Assembly (NCBI GenBank): GCA_022843225.1
Contig: JALHOC010000006.1
Location: 20,441-84,440 of the forward strand
Source: Hyphomonadaceae bacterium
Lineage (GTDB): Bacteria; Pseudomonadota; Alphaproteobacteria; Caulobacterales; Aquidulcibacteraceae
Length of the DNA: 64,000 nt
Reading direction: 5' to 3'
Shown here: in pieces, positions 27,593 to 36,105 of the stretch
Position numbering within the stretch: the stretch's first letter is position 1
How the letters are laid out: each line of letters starts with the position of its first letter
Position numbers and translations under genes: made by a program
Notes under the pieces: generated by a model
What the model saw: the letters and a program-made list of their open reading frames with translations, nothing else
Told to the model about the DNA's origin: nothing
Databases searched by the model: none

Positions 27593-27688
27593 GGGCGTCG
27601 CCGCGCCAAGCGCGGCCGGGCTCTTGCGCGTTCCGCGCTGAGCCGGCGTTCAGCCGTCTCAGCCCTGCCGGGCGGCGATCCCTGACGC
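27593..27688 (+). repeat. 96-nt structured repeat, copy 2
   Basis: Same length and layout as 17424-17519, again on the plus strand and about 20 nt after a plus-strand stop. Hairpin 1 is changed on both sides to GCCGCGC-CAA-GCGCGGC. Hairpin 3 is shortened on both sides to CGGC-GTTCA-GCCG. Paired changes in stems with loops retained argue for selection on the folded RNA or cruciform DNA. Confidence 0.6.
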
Positions 27689-27713
27689 GGGCTTCGCTGG
27701 GCGCTCTCGTGGG

Positions 27714-28370
27714 TTAGCGAAGGTGCAGCTCCCACAACATCGGAAAGCTCTGCGTCGTGAGCAGAAAAATAGCGCCGACAATTCCGTAGAATATCGGAAA
27801 CGCAAACTCGCCGATGACGACCAGCCACCGTCCTTGCTGCCGAAAGGCTCTGACGCCGGTTAAGTCTTTAATCTGTCTGAGCGCCGTCGCCTTATGGCGC
27901 TGCGCGACCTGTTGATCCGCCTCACTGGATTCCTCATAGGTCCGGCCAATGGTTTGCTGCGTTGCCGGGTCCATGAGGTGATGCTTCGTCTCTCCCGAAA
28001 TGAAGGCGTTCACTTGCGCTAATTCCTTGTTCGCCTGGTCGAGCCGCTGCATCCGGTCAAACTGGTCGGCGTCCGCCGCTTCGCGAACAAGCCTCTCATG
28101 GAAGCGCGCTCTAACGAGAAGCACGCCGGTGTAGAAAACCAGCCCGTGGAACAAGCCGAACATGACGACGTCACTGGAGAGCCGCGCGCCAAGGAAAGCC
28201 ATCTGATCGGTCTCGATGACGAAGAACGATGCCAGATAAGCGAGCGTCGCCAACAGGATCACGTTGCGCCGTACCTTCTCGATCGGCGTCAGCTCTTGAA
28301 TCAGCCATTCCATTGCGCGCCTCGACGGTCGGGATTCGAGTTCCGACCAAGTATTGCGCCGATTCGCCAT
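27714..28370 (-). CDS. Membrane protein of unknown function
   Basis: 218 aa, or 199 aa if the internal MEWLIQELTPIEKVRRN start is used. Two N-terminal hydrophobic segments (RNVILLATLAYLASFFVI and VVMFGLFHGLVFYTGVLLV) precede a charged soluble loop. A C-terminal membrane segment follows (VVIGEFAFPIFYGIVGAIFLL). No family recognised. It converges with copy 2 of the structured repeat. Confidence 0.62.
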   Translation of the reverse strand: MANRRNTWSELESRPSRRAMEWLIQELTPIEKVRRNVILLATLAYLASFFVIETDQMAFLGARLSSDVVMFGLFHGLVFYTGVLLVRARFHERLVREAADADQFDRMQRLDQANKELAQVNAFISGETKHHLMDPATQQTIGRTYEESSEADQQVAQRHKATALRQIKDLTGVRAFRQQGRWLVVIGEFAFPIFYGIVGAIFLLTTQSFPMLWELHLR

Positions 28371-28548
28371 CCCCGCTCGTCTTTGCGTCGCGCGCAGTCG
28401 GACAGGCGCAAGGTCGAGCCTCCGGCGGTAACGCGCACCTTCGCGGCTTCGAGGCCGTCGATCTGACAGGCCTTGACCCTACCGGGGCAATGTTGTTCGC
28501 GGAAAAACTATCGTTGCGCGCGGGTCGATGCTGGGCTTGTGATCAAGC

Positions 28549-29445
28549 ATGAATATCTCCGAAGCCGCCCGCCTGATCGAAGCCAGCCCCGATTTTCGCT
28601 TATTGCGGCGCGTGCCCGCGCCGAGCGACTGGGCGCTGAACAGCCCTCGCGGTGAGACGCGACGCGGCGTGTTCGTGGACACCGAGACGACGGGATTGGA
28701 TCTCGACACGGACGAAGTAATCGAACTGGCGCTGCTGCCTTTCGAGTACGAGCGCGAGAGTGGCGCGATCGTACGTGTCGATCACGATACTGCGCTCTCC
28801 GCATTCAGGCAGCCCTCCTTTCCGATCCCACCCGAGAGCAGTAAGATCCACGGCATCACCGATGAGATGGTGGTGGGCCAAAACATCGATCCTGAACTCA
28901 TACGATCCCTGATCGAGCCCGCCCATATTGTGATTGCGCACAACGCAGCGTTCGATCGCCCGATGGTCGAAAAGCACTGGCAGCTCTTTGAAGCCAAGCA
29001 TTGGGCCTGCTCGTTCGCGGAAATTGATTGGAAGAGCGAAGGATTGGGCTCCGCCAAGCTCGACTATCTGCTTTGGGCGCGCGGCTGGTTTCACGATGGA
29101 CACCGTGCGCTGTCCGATGCCGAGGCGGCGCTCTTTCTGCTTACATTGCTGCTCCCCGCGTCTGGCAGGCTTGGCCTCAACGCGCTGCTCGAATGCGCGC
29201 GCCGGCAGCTTTGGGTGGTGCGCGCCGAAGACACCGCGTTCGAACAACGCGCGTCGCTCAAAGCGCGCGGTTATCGCTGGGATGACGGCGAGGGTAAGAG
29301 AGTGAAAGCCTGGTGGATCATGACCAATGACCCGCAAGTCGAGCTCGATTGGCTGCACGCCGATATCTATGGCGACGATCGCGACGTGACCGTGATCAAG
29401 GCGCCGGCGACACGCCGGTATTCGTCGCGATTGTGGGCAGAGTGA
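28549..29445 (+). CDS. DnaQ-like 3'-5' exonuclease (DEDDh)
   Basis: 298 aa. VFVDTETTGLDLDTDEVIELAL is Exo I, IVIAHNAAFDRPMVEKHW is Exo II and DGHRALSDAEAALFLL is Exo III with the His of the DEDDh class. The N-terminal ~40 residues and a C-terminal domain of ~100 residues are additional to the exonuclease core. Predicted to remove nucleotides from single-stranded 3' ends. It stands alone next to the SIR2/HerA pair; any partnership is inference. Confidence 0.88.
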   Translation: MNISEAARLIEASPDFRLLRRVPAPSDWALNSPRGETRRGVFVDTETTGLDLDTDEVIELALLPFEYERESGAIVRVDHDTALSAFRQPSFPIPPESSKIHGITDEMVVGQNIDPELIRSLIEPAHIVIAHNAAFDRPMVEKHWQLFEAKHWACSFAEIDWKSEGLGSAKLDYLLWARGWFHDGHRALSDAEAALFLLTLLLPASGRLGLNALLECARRQLWVVRAEDTAFEQRASLKARGYRWDDGEGKRVKAWWIMTNDPQVELDWLHADIYGDDRDVTVIKAPATRRYSSRLWAE

Positions 29446-29653
29446 GCGACGTACTCTTTGACTTCCAAGAAGCTACGCCGCGAGCGTGTTGACGGAAAGC
29501 ACACGTACAAGCTCGTAGAGCGCAGCGACGCCATCGCGCAGCCAACGAAGCACGACGTACGCTGGCGCGGCTCGCGCCATAGTTGTATCGAAATGAACTC
29601 TGCGCTATGGAAGCCTTGATGGCAGCTCGATCGGGCCTTTGTGGAAGAGCGCT

Positions 29654-30847
29654 GTGAACACACCTGAGCAGACACATAACGTCAGCAAAGTAATCGGTGA
29701 TCTACGCGACCACTTGGCAAGACACGACAAACCGATCGCGTTCCTGATGGGCGCTGGCGCCTCATGCGCAGTAAGAATCGACGACGGAAAGGGCGGCTCC
29801 AAGCCAATTATCCCCGCCGTGCCCGGGCTGACTGCCCATTGTCGCGCAAATGGAGCGGGACTTGGGCAGCAGTTCGCATCAGCATGGGACGCGATCGAGG
29901 AGCATTGCAGAGCCTCGGGCCAGGTTTCCAACATCGAGAGCATCTTGTCTCGCTTACGCATGATGCTGGGTGCAGTTGGAGATGGCGATACACTCGCGGG
30001 ACTGAATCGCGAGGAAATCAAACGTCTCGAAGAAAACGTTCTCAAATCCATCGCGACAATGGTGACTCCCAATCTTGATGCGTTGGACCCCAATTACCCG
30101 CATAGGCAATTCGCGCGCTGGCTCGCAAAGACAGTCCGGAGGCAGCCCCTCGAAGTCTTCACGCTCAACTACGATGTGTTGATAGAAAATGCGCTCGAAT
30201 GTGAACGCGTCCCCTTCTTCGACGGATTCGTCGGCGGGTATCGCCCATTTTTCCATGCTGACAGCCTGCGTCGACCGGAAGCAGCACCCGGCGCTGCTTG
30301 GACAAGACTATGGAAGATGCACGGCTCGGTGACGTGGCGTCGGATTGTGGCGCCCATTGGTTCGCGCATCGTGCGCGGAGCCCCGGATCCGCAAGGAGAG
30401 ATGATTTATCCGTCACATCAGAAGTATGACGACTCTCGCCAGCAACCTTATGCCGCGTTTACCGATCGACTCTCGCGCTTTCTGGATCAAGATGACGCAT
30501 TGCTTATCGTAGTCGGGTTTTCATTCGGCGATGAGCACATCAACAACATTATTTTCGGCGCACTGGACAATCGCCCCCGTACGCACGTCTACGCACTACA
30601 GTTTGACGAGCAAAGCGATGATCAACCACTCGCTACCCGCGCACTGCAACGCGCCAATGTCATAGCCATTGGCCCCGACACTGGGATCATCGGCTGCAAG
30701 CGGGCGCCATGGACCGGTGGCACCGGTCTTGAAGACGGAATCATCAGCGGCGAAACCGGAGCCAAACAGCGGCTTCATATTGGCGACTTCGCTGTCTTTA
30801 GCACTTTCCTTCAGAACATGGCGGCGCGCAACGATGCCAATAACTGA
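29654..30847 (+). CDS. SIR2-domain defence protein (SIR2-HerA system)
   Basis: About 397 aa. IAFLMGAGASCAVR near residue 35 is the SIR2 NAD-binding glycine motif. VFTLNYDVLIENALE and LWKMHGSVTW are the further conserved elements of anti-phage SIR2 proteins. Expected to consume NAD+ (or act as a nuclease) when activated with HerA. GTG 29654 follows GGAAGAG; the track TTG 29639 is the alternative. It overlaps herA by 14 nt. The region looks less GC-rich than its neighbours, consistent with transfer. Confidence 0.85.
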   Translation: MNTPEQTHNVSKVIGDLRDHLARHDKPIAFLMGAGASCAVRIDDGKGGSKPIIPAVPGLTAHCRANGAGLGQQFASAWDAIEEHCRASGQVSNIESILSRLRMMLGAVGDGDTLAGLNREEIKRLEENVLKSIATMVTPNLDALDPNYPHRQFARWLAKTVRRQPLEVFTLNYDVLIENALECERVPFFDGFVGGYRPFFHADSLRRPEAAPGAAWTRLWKMHGSVTWRRIVAPIGSRIVRGAPDPQGEMIYPSHQKYDDSRQQPYAAFTDRLSRFLDQDDALLIVVGFSFGDEHINNIIFGALDNRPRTHVYALQFDEQSDDQPLATRALQRANVIAIGPDTGIIGCKRAPWTGGTGLEDGIISGETGAKQRLHIGDFAVFSTFLQNMAARNDANN

Positions 30848-32687
30848 CGCCACCTATGTCGGCCAAATCGCGTCGGTCACCGGTGGCGTCATCCGTGTGC
30901 GACTTCGCGATGACATGCCATCAACACTGGTGCTGATCGAGGGCGAGTCATATCGAGTGGGACAGATAGGCGCCTTCTTTCGCGTGCCTCTTGGTTACAC
31001 CCACCTCTACGCAGTTTGCACACAAGTCGGCGCTGATGCAGCCCCTCCGAACGAGACCGCTCAGCTATTGACGGCTCCTCTCGACGAAGACACCCGGCTA
31101 AAGCTCTCCGGCTATCGCTGGATGACGATCGTTCTCTTTGGTGAAGCGCTCGGTGGACGCTTCGAACGCGGCGTCGGTCAATATCCCACAGTCGGGGACG
31201 AGGTTCATATTGTGACGAACTTCGACCTAAGAGTGGTGTATGGCGCGGGAAGTTCGACGCGCTCCATCTCGGTGGGCCAGATCGCGGCCGCCTCGGGAAT
31301 TTCCGCCGACATTAGCGTGGGCGGCCTCGTGAGTCGGCATAGCGCGGTGGTGGGTTCCACGGGTGCCGGAAAGAGCAATCTCGTGACCGTGCTTCTGGAA
31401 GCTGTATCAGACGGAAGCCTTCCCAACGCGCGCGCTGTCGTTATTGACCCTCACGGCGAGTATGCGAGTGCACTTGACGATAGAGCCCGCGTCTTTCGGG
31501 TACGCCCAGACCCCAAGAAGGGAGAGCGACCACTCGTCGTGCCATTTTGGGCTCTTCCATTTCACGAACTGCAGCAGATCGTGCTGGGCAGTCTGCAGCC
31601 CAATCATGAAGCGACTATACGTGACATCGTCCTTGATATGAAGGCAGCTGCAGCGCCGAAGCTCAAGAATGCTCCCGCGATCGAAACTCTGACTGCGGAC
31701 TCTCCCGTGCCGTTTAGCCTGAAGCAGCTTTGGCACGATTTGGATAGATTCGAGCGCATGACCTTCTCAGTGAGCGGCACCGGGCAGAACGCCACAACGC
31801 TCAACAAAGAAACGGAAACCGGCGACCCCGCCAACCTTATCCCAACGCGATTTCCGCCGGAGGATCCCTACAACCGCGAGCCCTACAAGAACAACAAGAA
31901 ACGCAATATCGAGCGCCAGCTCGATCTCATGCGCAGCCGACTAAAGGATGCGCGCTATTCGTTTCTGCTAGCTCCCGACCAGTATGAGCCAAACCTCGAT
32001 GGAGAAGTCGTTCGCGACCTCGATATGCTCGTTGCTGATTGGATTGGTCACGACAAGCCCCTCACTATTTTCGACGTGTCCGGCTTACCATCCGAAATTC
32101 TGCCCACGGTGGTCGGCACAATGCTTCGCGTCGTTTATGATGTGTTGTTCTGGGCTCAAGACCTTCCGGTTGGCGGACGCAAGCAGCCATTGCTTATCGT
32201 CATCGACGAAGCACATCGGTTCGTCGCCGAAGGCGGCGATTCCGCAGCACATCGCACGCTTTCAACTATCGCCAAGGAAGGGCGCAAGTACGGCACGGGT
32301 CTCATGCTCGTTAGCCAACGACCGTCCGAGATTGACTCTACCATTCTGAGTCAATGCGGCTCGATGATTGCGTTGAGGTTGACGAACGGGGCCGATCGCG
32401 CACGCGTCGCCGCCGCCGCGCCGGATGAGCTTGGCGGGCTTATCGAACAACTGCCTTCCCTCCGCACTGGCGAGGGAATCTTTCTTGGTGAGGTGATGGC
32501 CATACCTTCGCGCGTACGTGTGCGTAAAGCGACGAAACGCGCCTTGGGTGACGATCCCCAATTGCCAGAGAGCTGGAAAACCACACCTCGTCCCGATGTA
32601 AAACTCTACACCCAGGCACTGAGGAATTGGCGCGCTCAGTCTACGGTTGGCCCCGAAAGTGAACCTGCTCCAACGAAGAAGGGCTGA
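30834..32687 (+). CDS. HerA-like hexameric ATPase of SIR2-HerA defence system
   Basis: 617 aa from MPITDATYVGQIASVTGGVIRVRL, an N-terminal HAS-barrel-like beta domain. HSAVVGSTGAGKSNLV near residue 175 is Walker A and LLIVIDEAHRF near 455 is Walker B. ILSQCGSMIALRL lies before the arginine-finger region. HerA forms a ring and pairs with SIR2 in a known anti-phage complex. The track start 30669 lies within the SIR2 gene and is rejected. KTSC gene follows 3 nt downstream. Confidence 0.9.
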   Translation: MPITDATYVGQIASVTGGVIRVRLRDDMPSTLVLIEGESYRVGQIGAFFRVPLGYTHLYAVCTQVGADAAPPNETAQLLTAPLDEDTRLKLSGYRWMTIVLFGEALGGRFERGVGQYPTVGDEVHIVTNFDLRVVYGAGSSTRSISVGQIAAASGISADISVGGLVSRHSAVVGSTGAGKSNLVTVLLEAVSDGSLPNARAVVIDPHGEYASALDDRARVFRVRPDPKKGERPLVVPFWALPFHELQQIVLGSLQPNHEATIRDIVLDMKAAAAPKLKNAPAIETLTADSPVPFSLKQLWHDLDRFERMTFSVSGTGQNATTLNKETETGDPANLIPTRFPPEDPYNREPYKNNKKRNIERQLDLMRSRLKDARYSFLLAPDQYEPNLDGEVVRDLDMLVADWIGHDKPLTIFDVSGLPSEILPTVVGTMLRVVYDVLFWAQDLPVGGRKQPLLIVIDEAHRFVAEGGDSAAHRTLSTIAKEGRKYGTGLMLVSQRPSEIDSTILSQCGSMIALRLTNGADRARVAAAAPDELGGLIEQLPSLRTGEGIFLGEVMAIPSRVRVRKATKRALGDDPQLPESWKTTPRPDVKLYTQALRNWRAQSTVGPESEPAPTKKG

Positions 32688-32690
32688 CAT

Positions 32691-32906
32691 ATGCCAGATA
32701 TGGTCATGGTGAGTTCGACCAACATTGAAGCCGTCGGCTACGACGAGGGCACGCAAGAACTACATGTTCGCTTCGCGCGGTCGGGTGAAACTTACGTTTA
32801 TACTAACGTCGAGCAGTGGCGCTTCGACGAACTGCTGCGCGCCGATTCAAAAGGCGGGTACATCAACGGCGAGATTAAGCCGAACTACAATTTCTATAAG
32901 CTTTAA
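32691..32906 (+). CDS. KTSC-domain small protein
   Basis: 71 aa. SSTNIEAVGYDEGTQELHVRFARSG then YVYTNVEQWRFDELLRADSKGGYINGEIKPNY matches the KTSC domain, which ends in the GxYiNxxIkp...Y pattern. It starts 3 nt after herA and is probably co-transcribed. KTSC proteins are often found near nucleic-acid systems; the function is unknown. It may be a third component or passenger of the SIR2-HerA module. Confidence 0.82.
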   Translation: MPDMVMVSSTNIEAVGYDEGTQELHVRFARSGETYVYTNVEQWRFDELLRADSKGGYINGEIKPNYNFYKL

Positions 32907-33003
32907 CACGGCCGACACGTTCTGCGCTTGACGCAGAAATTTTGCGGCCTTGCCGTATCTTGCCAAGATCGCGCCTGAACTGCCGCGGGCGCCAGCTCGC
33001 GCT

Positions 33004-33120
33004 ATGGCACAGCCACGCATGTCTTGGCTCTGCTTCGATGCGAAGAAGAACAGCTCTTCCTACGAGGCCGCCCTTCATCGACTCGGCGTACCCCTATTCG
33101 CACTTCTTGGTGGCTGCTAG
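33004..33120 (+). CDS. Possible small ORF downstream of KTSC gene
   Basis: 38 aa, MAQPRMSWLCFDAKKNSSSYEAALHRLGVPLFALLGGC. It is too short for the track. The sequence looks protein-like, and in-frame codons upstream (PYLAKIAPELPRAPARA) extend it to a TTG near 32952. It overlaps the convergent XRE stop by 4 nt. No clear ribosome site, so weakly supported. Confidence 0.25.
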   Translation: MAQPRMSWLCFDAKKNSSSYEAALHRLGVPLFALLGGC

Positions 33121-33377
33121 CGCCTCTTCTTGCCCGCAGGTATGTCCTTCAGCATTTCGGAGAAGAATTTCCGCTCGTCTACGTCTAACGCGCGCAACCA
33201 TTCGACGAGCTGGATAATGTCCAACCTGCGTTCGTGAAGTTCGACTTTAGCCACATATGACTGCGTCTTTCCCAGTGCCTCTGCCAATTCACGCTGATTC
33301 AGCTCGGCCGCTTTGCGCAATGCGACAAGCCGAGCGACTATCGACCGATAGCGCGGATCTCGCAAAGTAGTGGCCAA
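33117..33377 (-). CDS. Small XRE-family regulator
   Basis: 86 aa. RLVALRKAAELNQRELAEALGKTQSYVAKVELHERRLDIIQLVEWLRAL is a complete XRE helix-turn-helix. Divergent from the 33467-35284 group, with a perfect inverted repeat in the shared spacer. Probably autoregulatory, and it may control the neighbouring sigma/anti-sigma genes or the SIR2 module. Confidence 0.85.
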   Translation of the reverse strand: MATTLRDPRYRSIVARLVALRKAAELNQRELAEALGKTQSYVAKVELHERRLDIIQLVEWLRALDVDERKFFSEMLKDIPAGKKRR

Positions 33378-33429
33378 TCTGCCCTCCCCGCAATCCGGCG
33401 GTGGGCATCTCGGGTAAGCAACTTTCGGT

Positions 33430-33450
33430 TTGATCCCGAAGAGGGATCAA
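33430..33450. promoter_or_regulatory. Candidate operator, 8-bp inverted repeat
   Basis: TTGATCCC-GAAGA-GGGATCAA lies in the 89-bp spacer between the XRE gene and the divergent 33467 gene. Arm length and spacing suit a dimeric XRE repressor. Binding is inferred from position only. Confidence 0.45.
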
Positions 33451-33466
33451 CTAGACTGCGGACTGT

Positions 33467-33817
33467 ATGGAGATTTTGGTCCTCTCCGCTGCGGTGTCCG
33501 CCACCTGCAATGCTCTTCACTCGGCACAATTGATGACGATTGCGCACGTCCTAGTGGATTCGGACGGCGCGTCGGACCTAGCCGTTGACCTCGGCGGACG
33601 CCGCCTTGCCGCAGTTCGGTGCGTGCGATGCGCCGCCATTCCAGATCATGCCGCCCTCGCAACAATGGTGGCCGAGGGCGACTTTGTCTGGGCGGGCCTC
33701 GTTTCCTCTGAGGAACTGAACGCTGACTGGCCCGGAGATATCCAAGCATTTCACGTGTCGGAGTTGCCACGCCTTGTCGAACGTCTTCGTGAGCTTCAGC
33801 GACAGGCCGCGCCATGA
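33467..33817 (+). CDS. Hypothetical protein upstream of ECF sigma gene
   Basis: 116 aa, MEILVLSAAVSATCNALHSAQLMTIAHVL, Ala-rich and soluble, with two Cys in CVRCAAIPDH. The stop overlaps the sigma-factor start by 4 nt (ATGA), so they are co-translated. No family recognised; perhaps a regulator of the sigma/FecR pair. Confidence 0.6.
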   Translation: MEILVLSAAVSATCNALHSAQLMTIAHVLVDSDGASDLAVDLGGRRLAAVRCVRCAAIPDHAALATMVAEGDFVWAGLVSSEELNADWPGDIQAFHVSELPRLVERLRELQRQAAP

Positions 33818-34320
33818 GGCAGCAGGACCTCATCCGGCTCTTTGAGGAGATGGCGCCTGGATTGCGGCGCTATCTCTCGCGCTTTGGTCCTGCGATTTCC
33901 GCGGACGACATTACCCAGGACGCCTTTGCGCGACTGGCTGCTGCCGAGCCCGGCACTATTGAGGCGCCGCGCGCCTGGCTCTTTCGCACCGCCCACAATA
34001 TCGCCCTCAAAGAACTGAAGCGCCTGAAGGTCGCCGCCACCGATCCGGTTGGAGACATCTCCGCGCTTGAGCAGCCTTGCGATGCGCCCTCGCCGGAAGA
34101 CCTCGTCGAACTGACCGACGAAGTCGAACGGCTGCGCGCCATCTTGGAACTCTTGCCCGAACGCCAGCGCGTTTCCCTGATCCTCTTCAAGGTCGAGGGA
34201 TTATCGCATAAGGAGATTGGCTGGCGTCTGGGCGTTTCGCACCGCACGGTCGAACGCTATGTCGCCGATGCTATTGCCCATTGCCACGAATACCTGAGCG
34301 CCTTCCGCGCTGAGGACTGA
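33814..34320 (+). CDS. ECF sigma factor, FecI-like
   Basis: 168 aa. Region 2 (LRRYLSRFGPAISADDITQDAFARLAAAEP...APRAWLFRTAHNIALKELKR) and region 4 (LPERQRVSLILFKVEGLSHKEIGWRLGVSHRTVERYVADAI) are both complete. FecI-type sigma factors are released by a FecR anti-sigma when a TonB-dependent transducer binds its ligand. FecR follows 22 nt downstream. The nearest STN-bearing TonB receptor in the window is the lasso-locus gene about 10 kb away. Confidence 0.92.
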   Translation: MRQQDLIRLFEEMAPGLRRYLSRFGPAISADDITQDAFARLAAAEPGTIEAPRAWLFRTAHNIALKELKRLKVAATDPVGDISALEQPCDAPSPEDLVELTDEVERLRAILELLPERQRVSLILFKVEGLSHKEIGWRLGVSHRTVERYVADAIAHCHEYLSAFRAED

Positions 34321-34342
34321 GCGAAGATCGGATCTAGGGCGG

Positions 34343-35284
34343 ATGAAGAAGCGTCGACTGACCGACGCCGAGCTGGAAGCGAGCCGTTGGATCGCGCGGC
34401 TTGAGGCTTCCGATGTCAGCCTTGCGGATCATGACGCGTTCCGCGCCTGGCTTGATTCCTCGCCCGAGAACCGCGCTGCGCATGAAGCCGTGAGCCGGAG
34501 CTGGGACCAACTTGACGCGCTGAAGGTGTTGGCGGCCGACGTCTCGGCGTCGCCCTCGCCCGCGAAGCCTTCGCGCCGGGCGCTGCTCCTCGCTGGCGGC
34601 GCTGGCGCGGCGACCGTCGCCGCGGCCGGACTGATTTGGCTTGCAATCCCCGCTCCGACGTTCGCCGCGACGTACGAAACTTCCATCGGCGAACGTGAGC
34701 GCGCGACCTTGCAGGATGGATCGGAGCTCGAACTCAATGCCGTCACATCAATCAAAGTCGCGTTCACCGAACGTGCACGCTTGGTGACGCTGGAGCGCGG
34801 CGAAGCGCTCTTCACAATCGTCTCGGATCAACGCCTGTTTCAAGTTCGCGCGGGCGGCAAAGTCGTCACCGTCTCCCCCGGCGCCTATTTAGTCAGATCT
34901 CATTCAGAGGGGGTTCGGCTTACGGTGATCTCGGGCGCCGCCAATGTGCGCGGCATGCCCGCGCCACTCAATTCCGGCAGCGAAGCCGTGCTCGGCTCCG
35001 GCGCGGCCGCAATCCATGAAATCGGCCTGGAAAACGCTTCGCGTCGTCTTGCTTGGCGCGATCACATGCTGGCGCTCGATGGCGACAGTCTGGCTGATGC
35101 GGCGGCTGAAGTGGAACGCCAAACCGGCGCACGTTTTGTGTTTGCTGACGCCTCGCTTGGAGACCTTGTCGTGAGCGGCTACATCGATGCGCGCGATCCT
35201 CGCGCCTTCATCGCGCTGCTTGAAACCAACCTTGGCGTCTCCGCGCGCGAACGCGCCGACGGTGCCGTAGAGCTTTCTCGCTAA
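34343..35284 (+). CDS. FecR-like transmembrane anti-sigma factor
   Basis: 313 aa. The N-terminal DUF4880-like segment (SRWIARLEASDVSLADHDAFRAWLDSSPENRAAHEAVSRSW) binds sigma. One membrane helix lies near residues 80-100 (LLLAGGAGAATVAAAGLIWLAI). The FecR domain follows (TSIGERERATLQDGSELELNAVTSI). The C-terminal ~60 residues resemble a small STN-interacting domain. Predicted to span the inner membrane and contact a TonB transducer in the periplasm. Confidence 0.92.
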   Translation: MKKRRLTDAELEASRWIARLEASDVSLADHDAFRAWLDSSPENRAAHEAVSRSWDQLDALKVLAADVSASPSPAKPSRRALLLAGGAGAATVAAAGLIWLAIPAPTFAATYETSIGERERATLQDGSELELNAVTSIKVAFTERARLVTLERGEALFTIVSDQRLFQVRAGGKVVTVSPGAYLVRSHSEGVRLTVISGAANVRGMPAPLNSGSEAVLGSGAAAIHEIGLENASRRLAWRDHMLALDGDSLADAAAEVERQTGARFVFADASLGDLVVSGYIDARDPRAFIALLETNLGVSARERADGAVELSR

Positions 35285-35322
35285 CATTGCGCATCGCGTG
35301 GGGCGCCTGCGCTCTCGCGCGC

Positions 35323-35423
35323 CTCGCCCGCGATTTCGCTGATCGCACACGGGCGAGCGCGCGCAAGGGCAAGCCTTCGGGCGCGTGATGCGCCCCTTGC
35401 GCGCGCTCTCAATGCCCGTGTGC
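35323..35423 (+). promoter_or_regulatory. Structured leader of DUF2958 gene with competing stems
   Basis: GCACACGGGC (35345-35354) pairs with GCCCGTGTGC (35414-35423). Immediately inside, about 15 bp of GAGCGCGCGCAAGGG (35355-35369) pair with CCCTTGCGCGCGCTC (35394-35408). A rival 8-bp hairpin CTCGCCCG/CGGGCGAG (35323-35330 with 35350-35357) shares bases with the long stem, so the two cannot form together. That is the layout of an attenuator or switch. The gene starts 70 nt downstream. Confidence 0.5.
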
Positions 35424-35492
35424 AACCTCACATGACCGTCGCCGGCGAGGCTCGCGATGGCCGCCGGCCGCTCCGGCGCAAGGCATTGCATC

Positions 35493-35852
35493 ATGTCTCC
35501 AAACCATCATCCGCTGCTCACCTATGAACAACACGTCCTCATGCTCTCGAATGGTCTTGCCTCCTCAGCTGGCGACGACACCGATCGCATGCCAGTTGTG
35601 AAGCTCTTCACGCCGGATGCGCAGTGCGTGTGGCTCTTGAGCGAGCTTGATCCGCATGATCCCGACATCGCCTTTGGTCTCTGCGACCTCGGCATGGGCT
35701 CTCCCGAACTTGGCTCCGTTCGTTTGAGCGAGATCGGCGCCGTCAAAGGCCCGCTCGGTCTTGCTGTCGAACGCGACCTCTACTTCCGACCTGACAAGAC
35801 GCTCGGCGCTTATGCGGATCTCGCCCGCAAGCACGGAAGTGTACGCGCATGA
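35493..35852 (+). CDS. DUF2958 domain protein
   Basis: 119 aa from MSPNHHPLLTYEQHVLMLSNG. MPVVKLFTPDAQCVWLLSELDPHDPDIAFGLCDLGMGSPELGSVRLSEI is the DUF2958 signature, followed by DLYFRPDKTLGAYADLAR. These proteins are common on conjugative and integrative elements next to ArdC, SSB and ParB-like genes, as found at 56.7-60.6 kb here. The role is unknown. AAGG precedes the ATG; the earlier track start is within the structured leader. Confidence 0.88.
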   Translation: MSPNHHPLLTYEQHVLMLSNGLASSAGDDTDRMPVVKLFTPDAQCVWLLSELDPHDPDIAFGLCDLGMGSPELGSVRLSEIGAVKGPLGLAVERDLYFRPDKTLGAYADLARKHGSVRA

Positions 35853-35860
35853 CTTGATTT

Positions 35861-35896
35861 GGCGACCGAACCAGCTTCGCCGCCGGTTCGGTCGCC
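35861..35896 (+). terminator. Rho-independent terminator after DUF2958 gene
   Basis: A perfect 12-bp inverted repeat GGCGACCGAACC / GGTTCGGTCGCC with a 12-nt loop begins 8 nt after the stop. It is followed by TCTTTG. The remaining ~200 nt to the next gene show nothing else I can name. Confidence 0.7.
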
Positions 35897-36105
35897 TCTT
35901 TGCAGGCAACGTCCCTCCCCGCTCCTGGCCGTACGGGAGCGGCGCGCCCGTTTTCCTTCGCAAGCGCAACGACGATCTCAATCAGGGCGATTGAAGCCGC
36001 ACAGGCGAGACTCTGGACCATTACACTCGCGTGCGGGGTGAAAATCGCTTCCAGATTGCACTTTTGGTGTAAACTCGCGCGTGGGTTAGGTCTTGGGAGG
36101 GCGAG

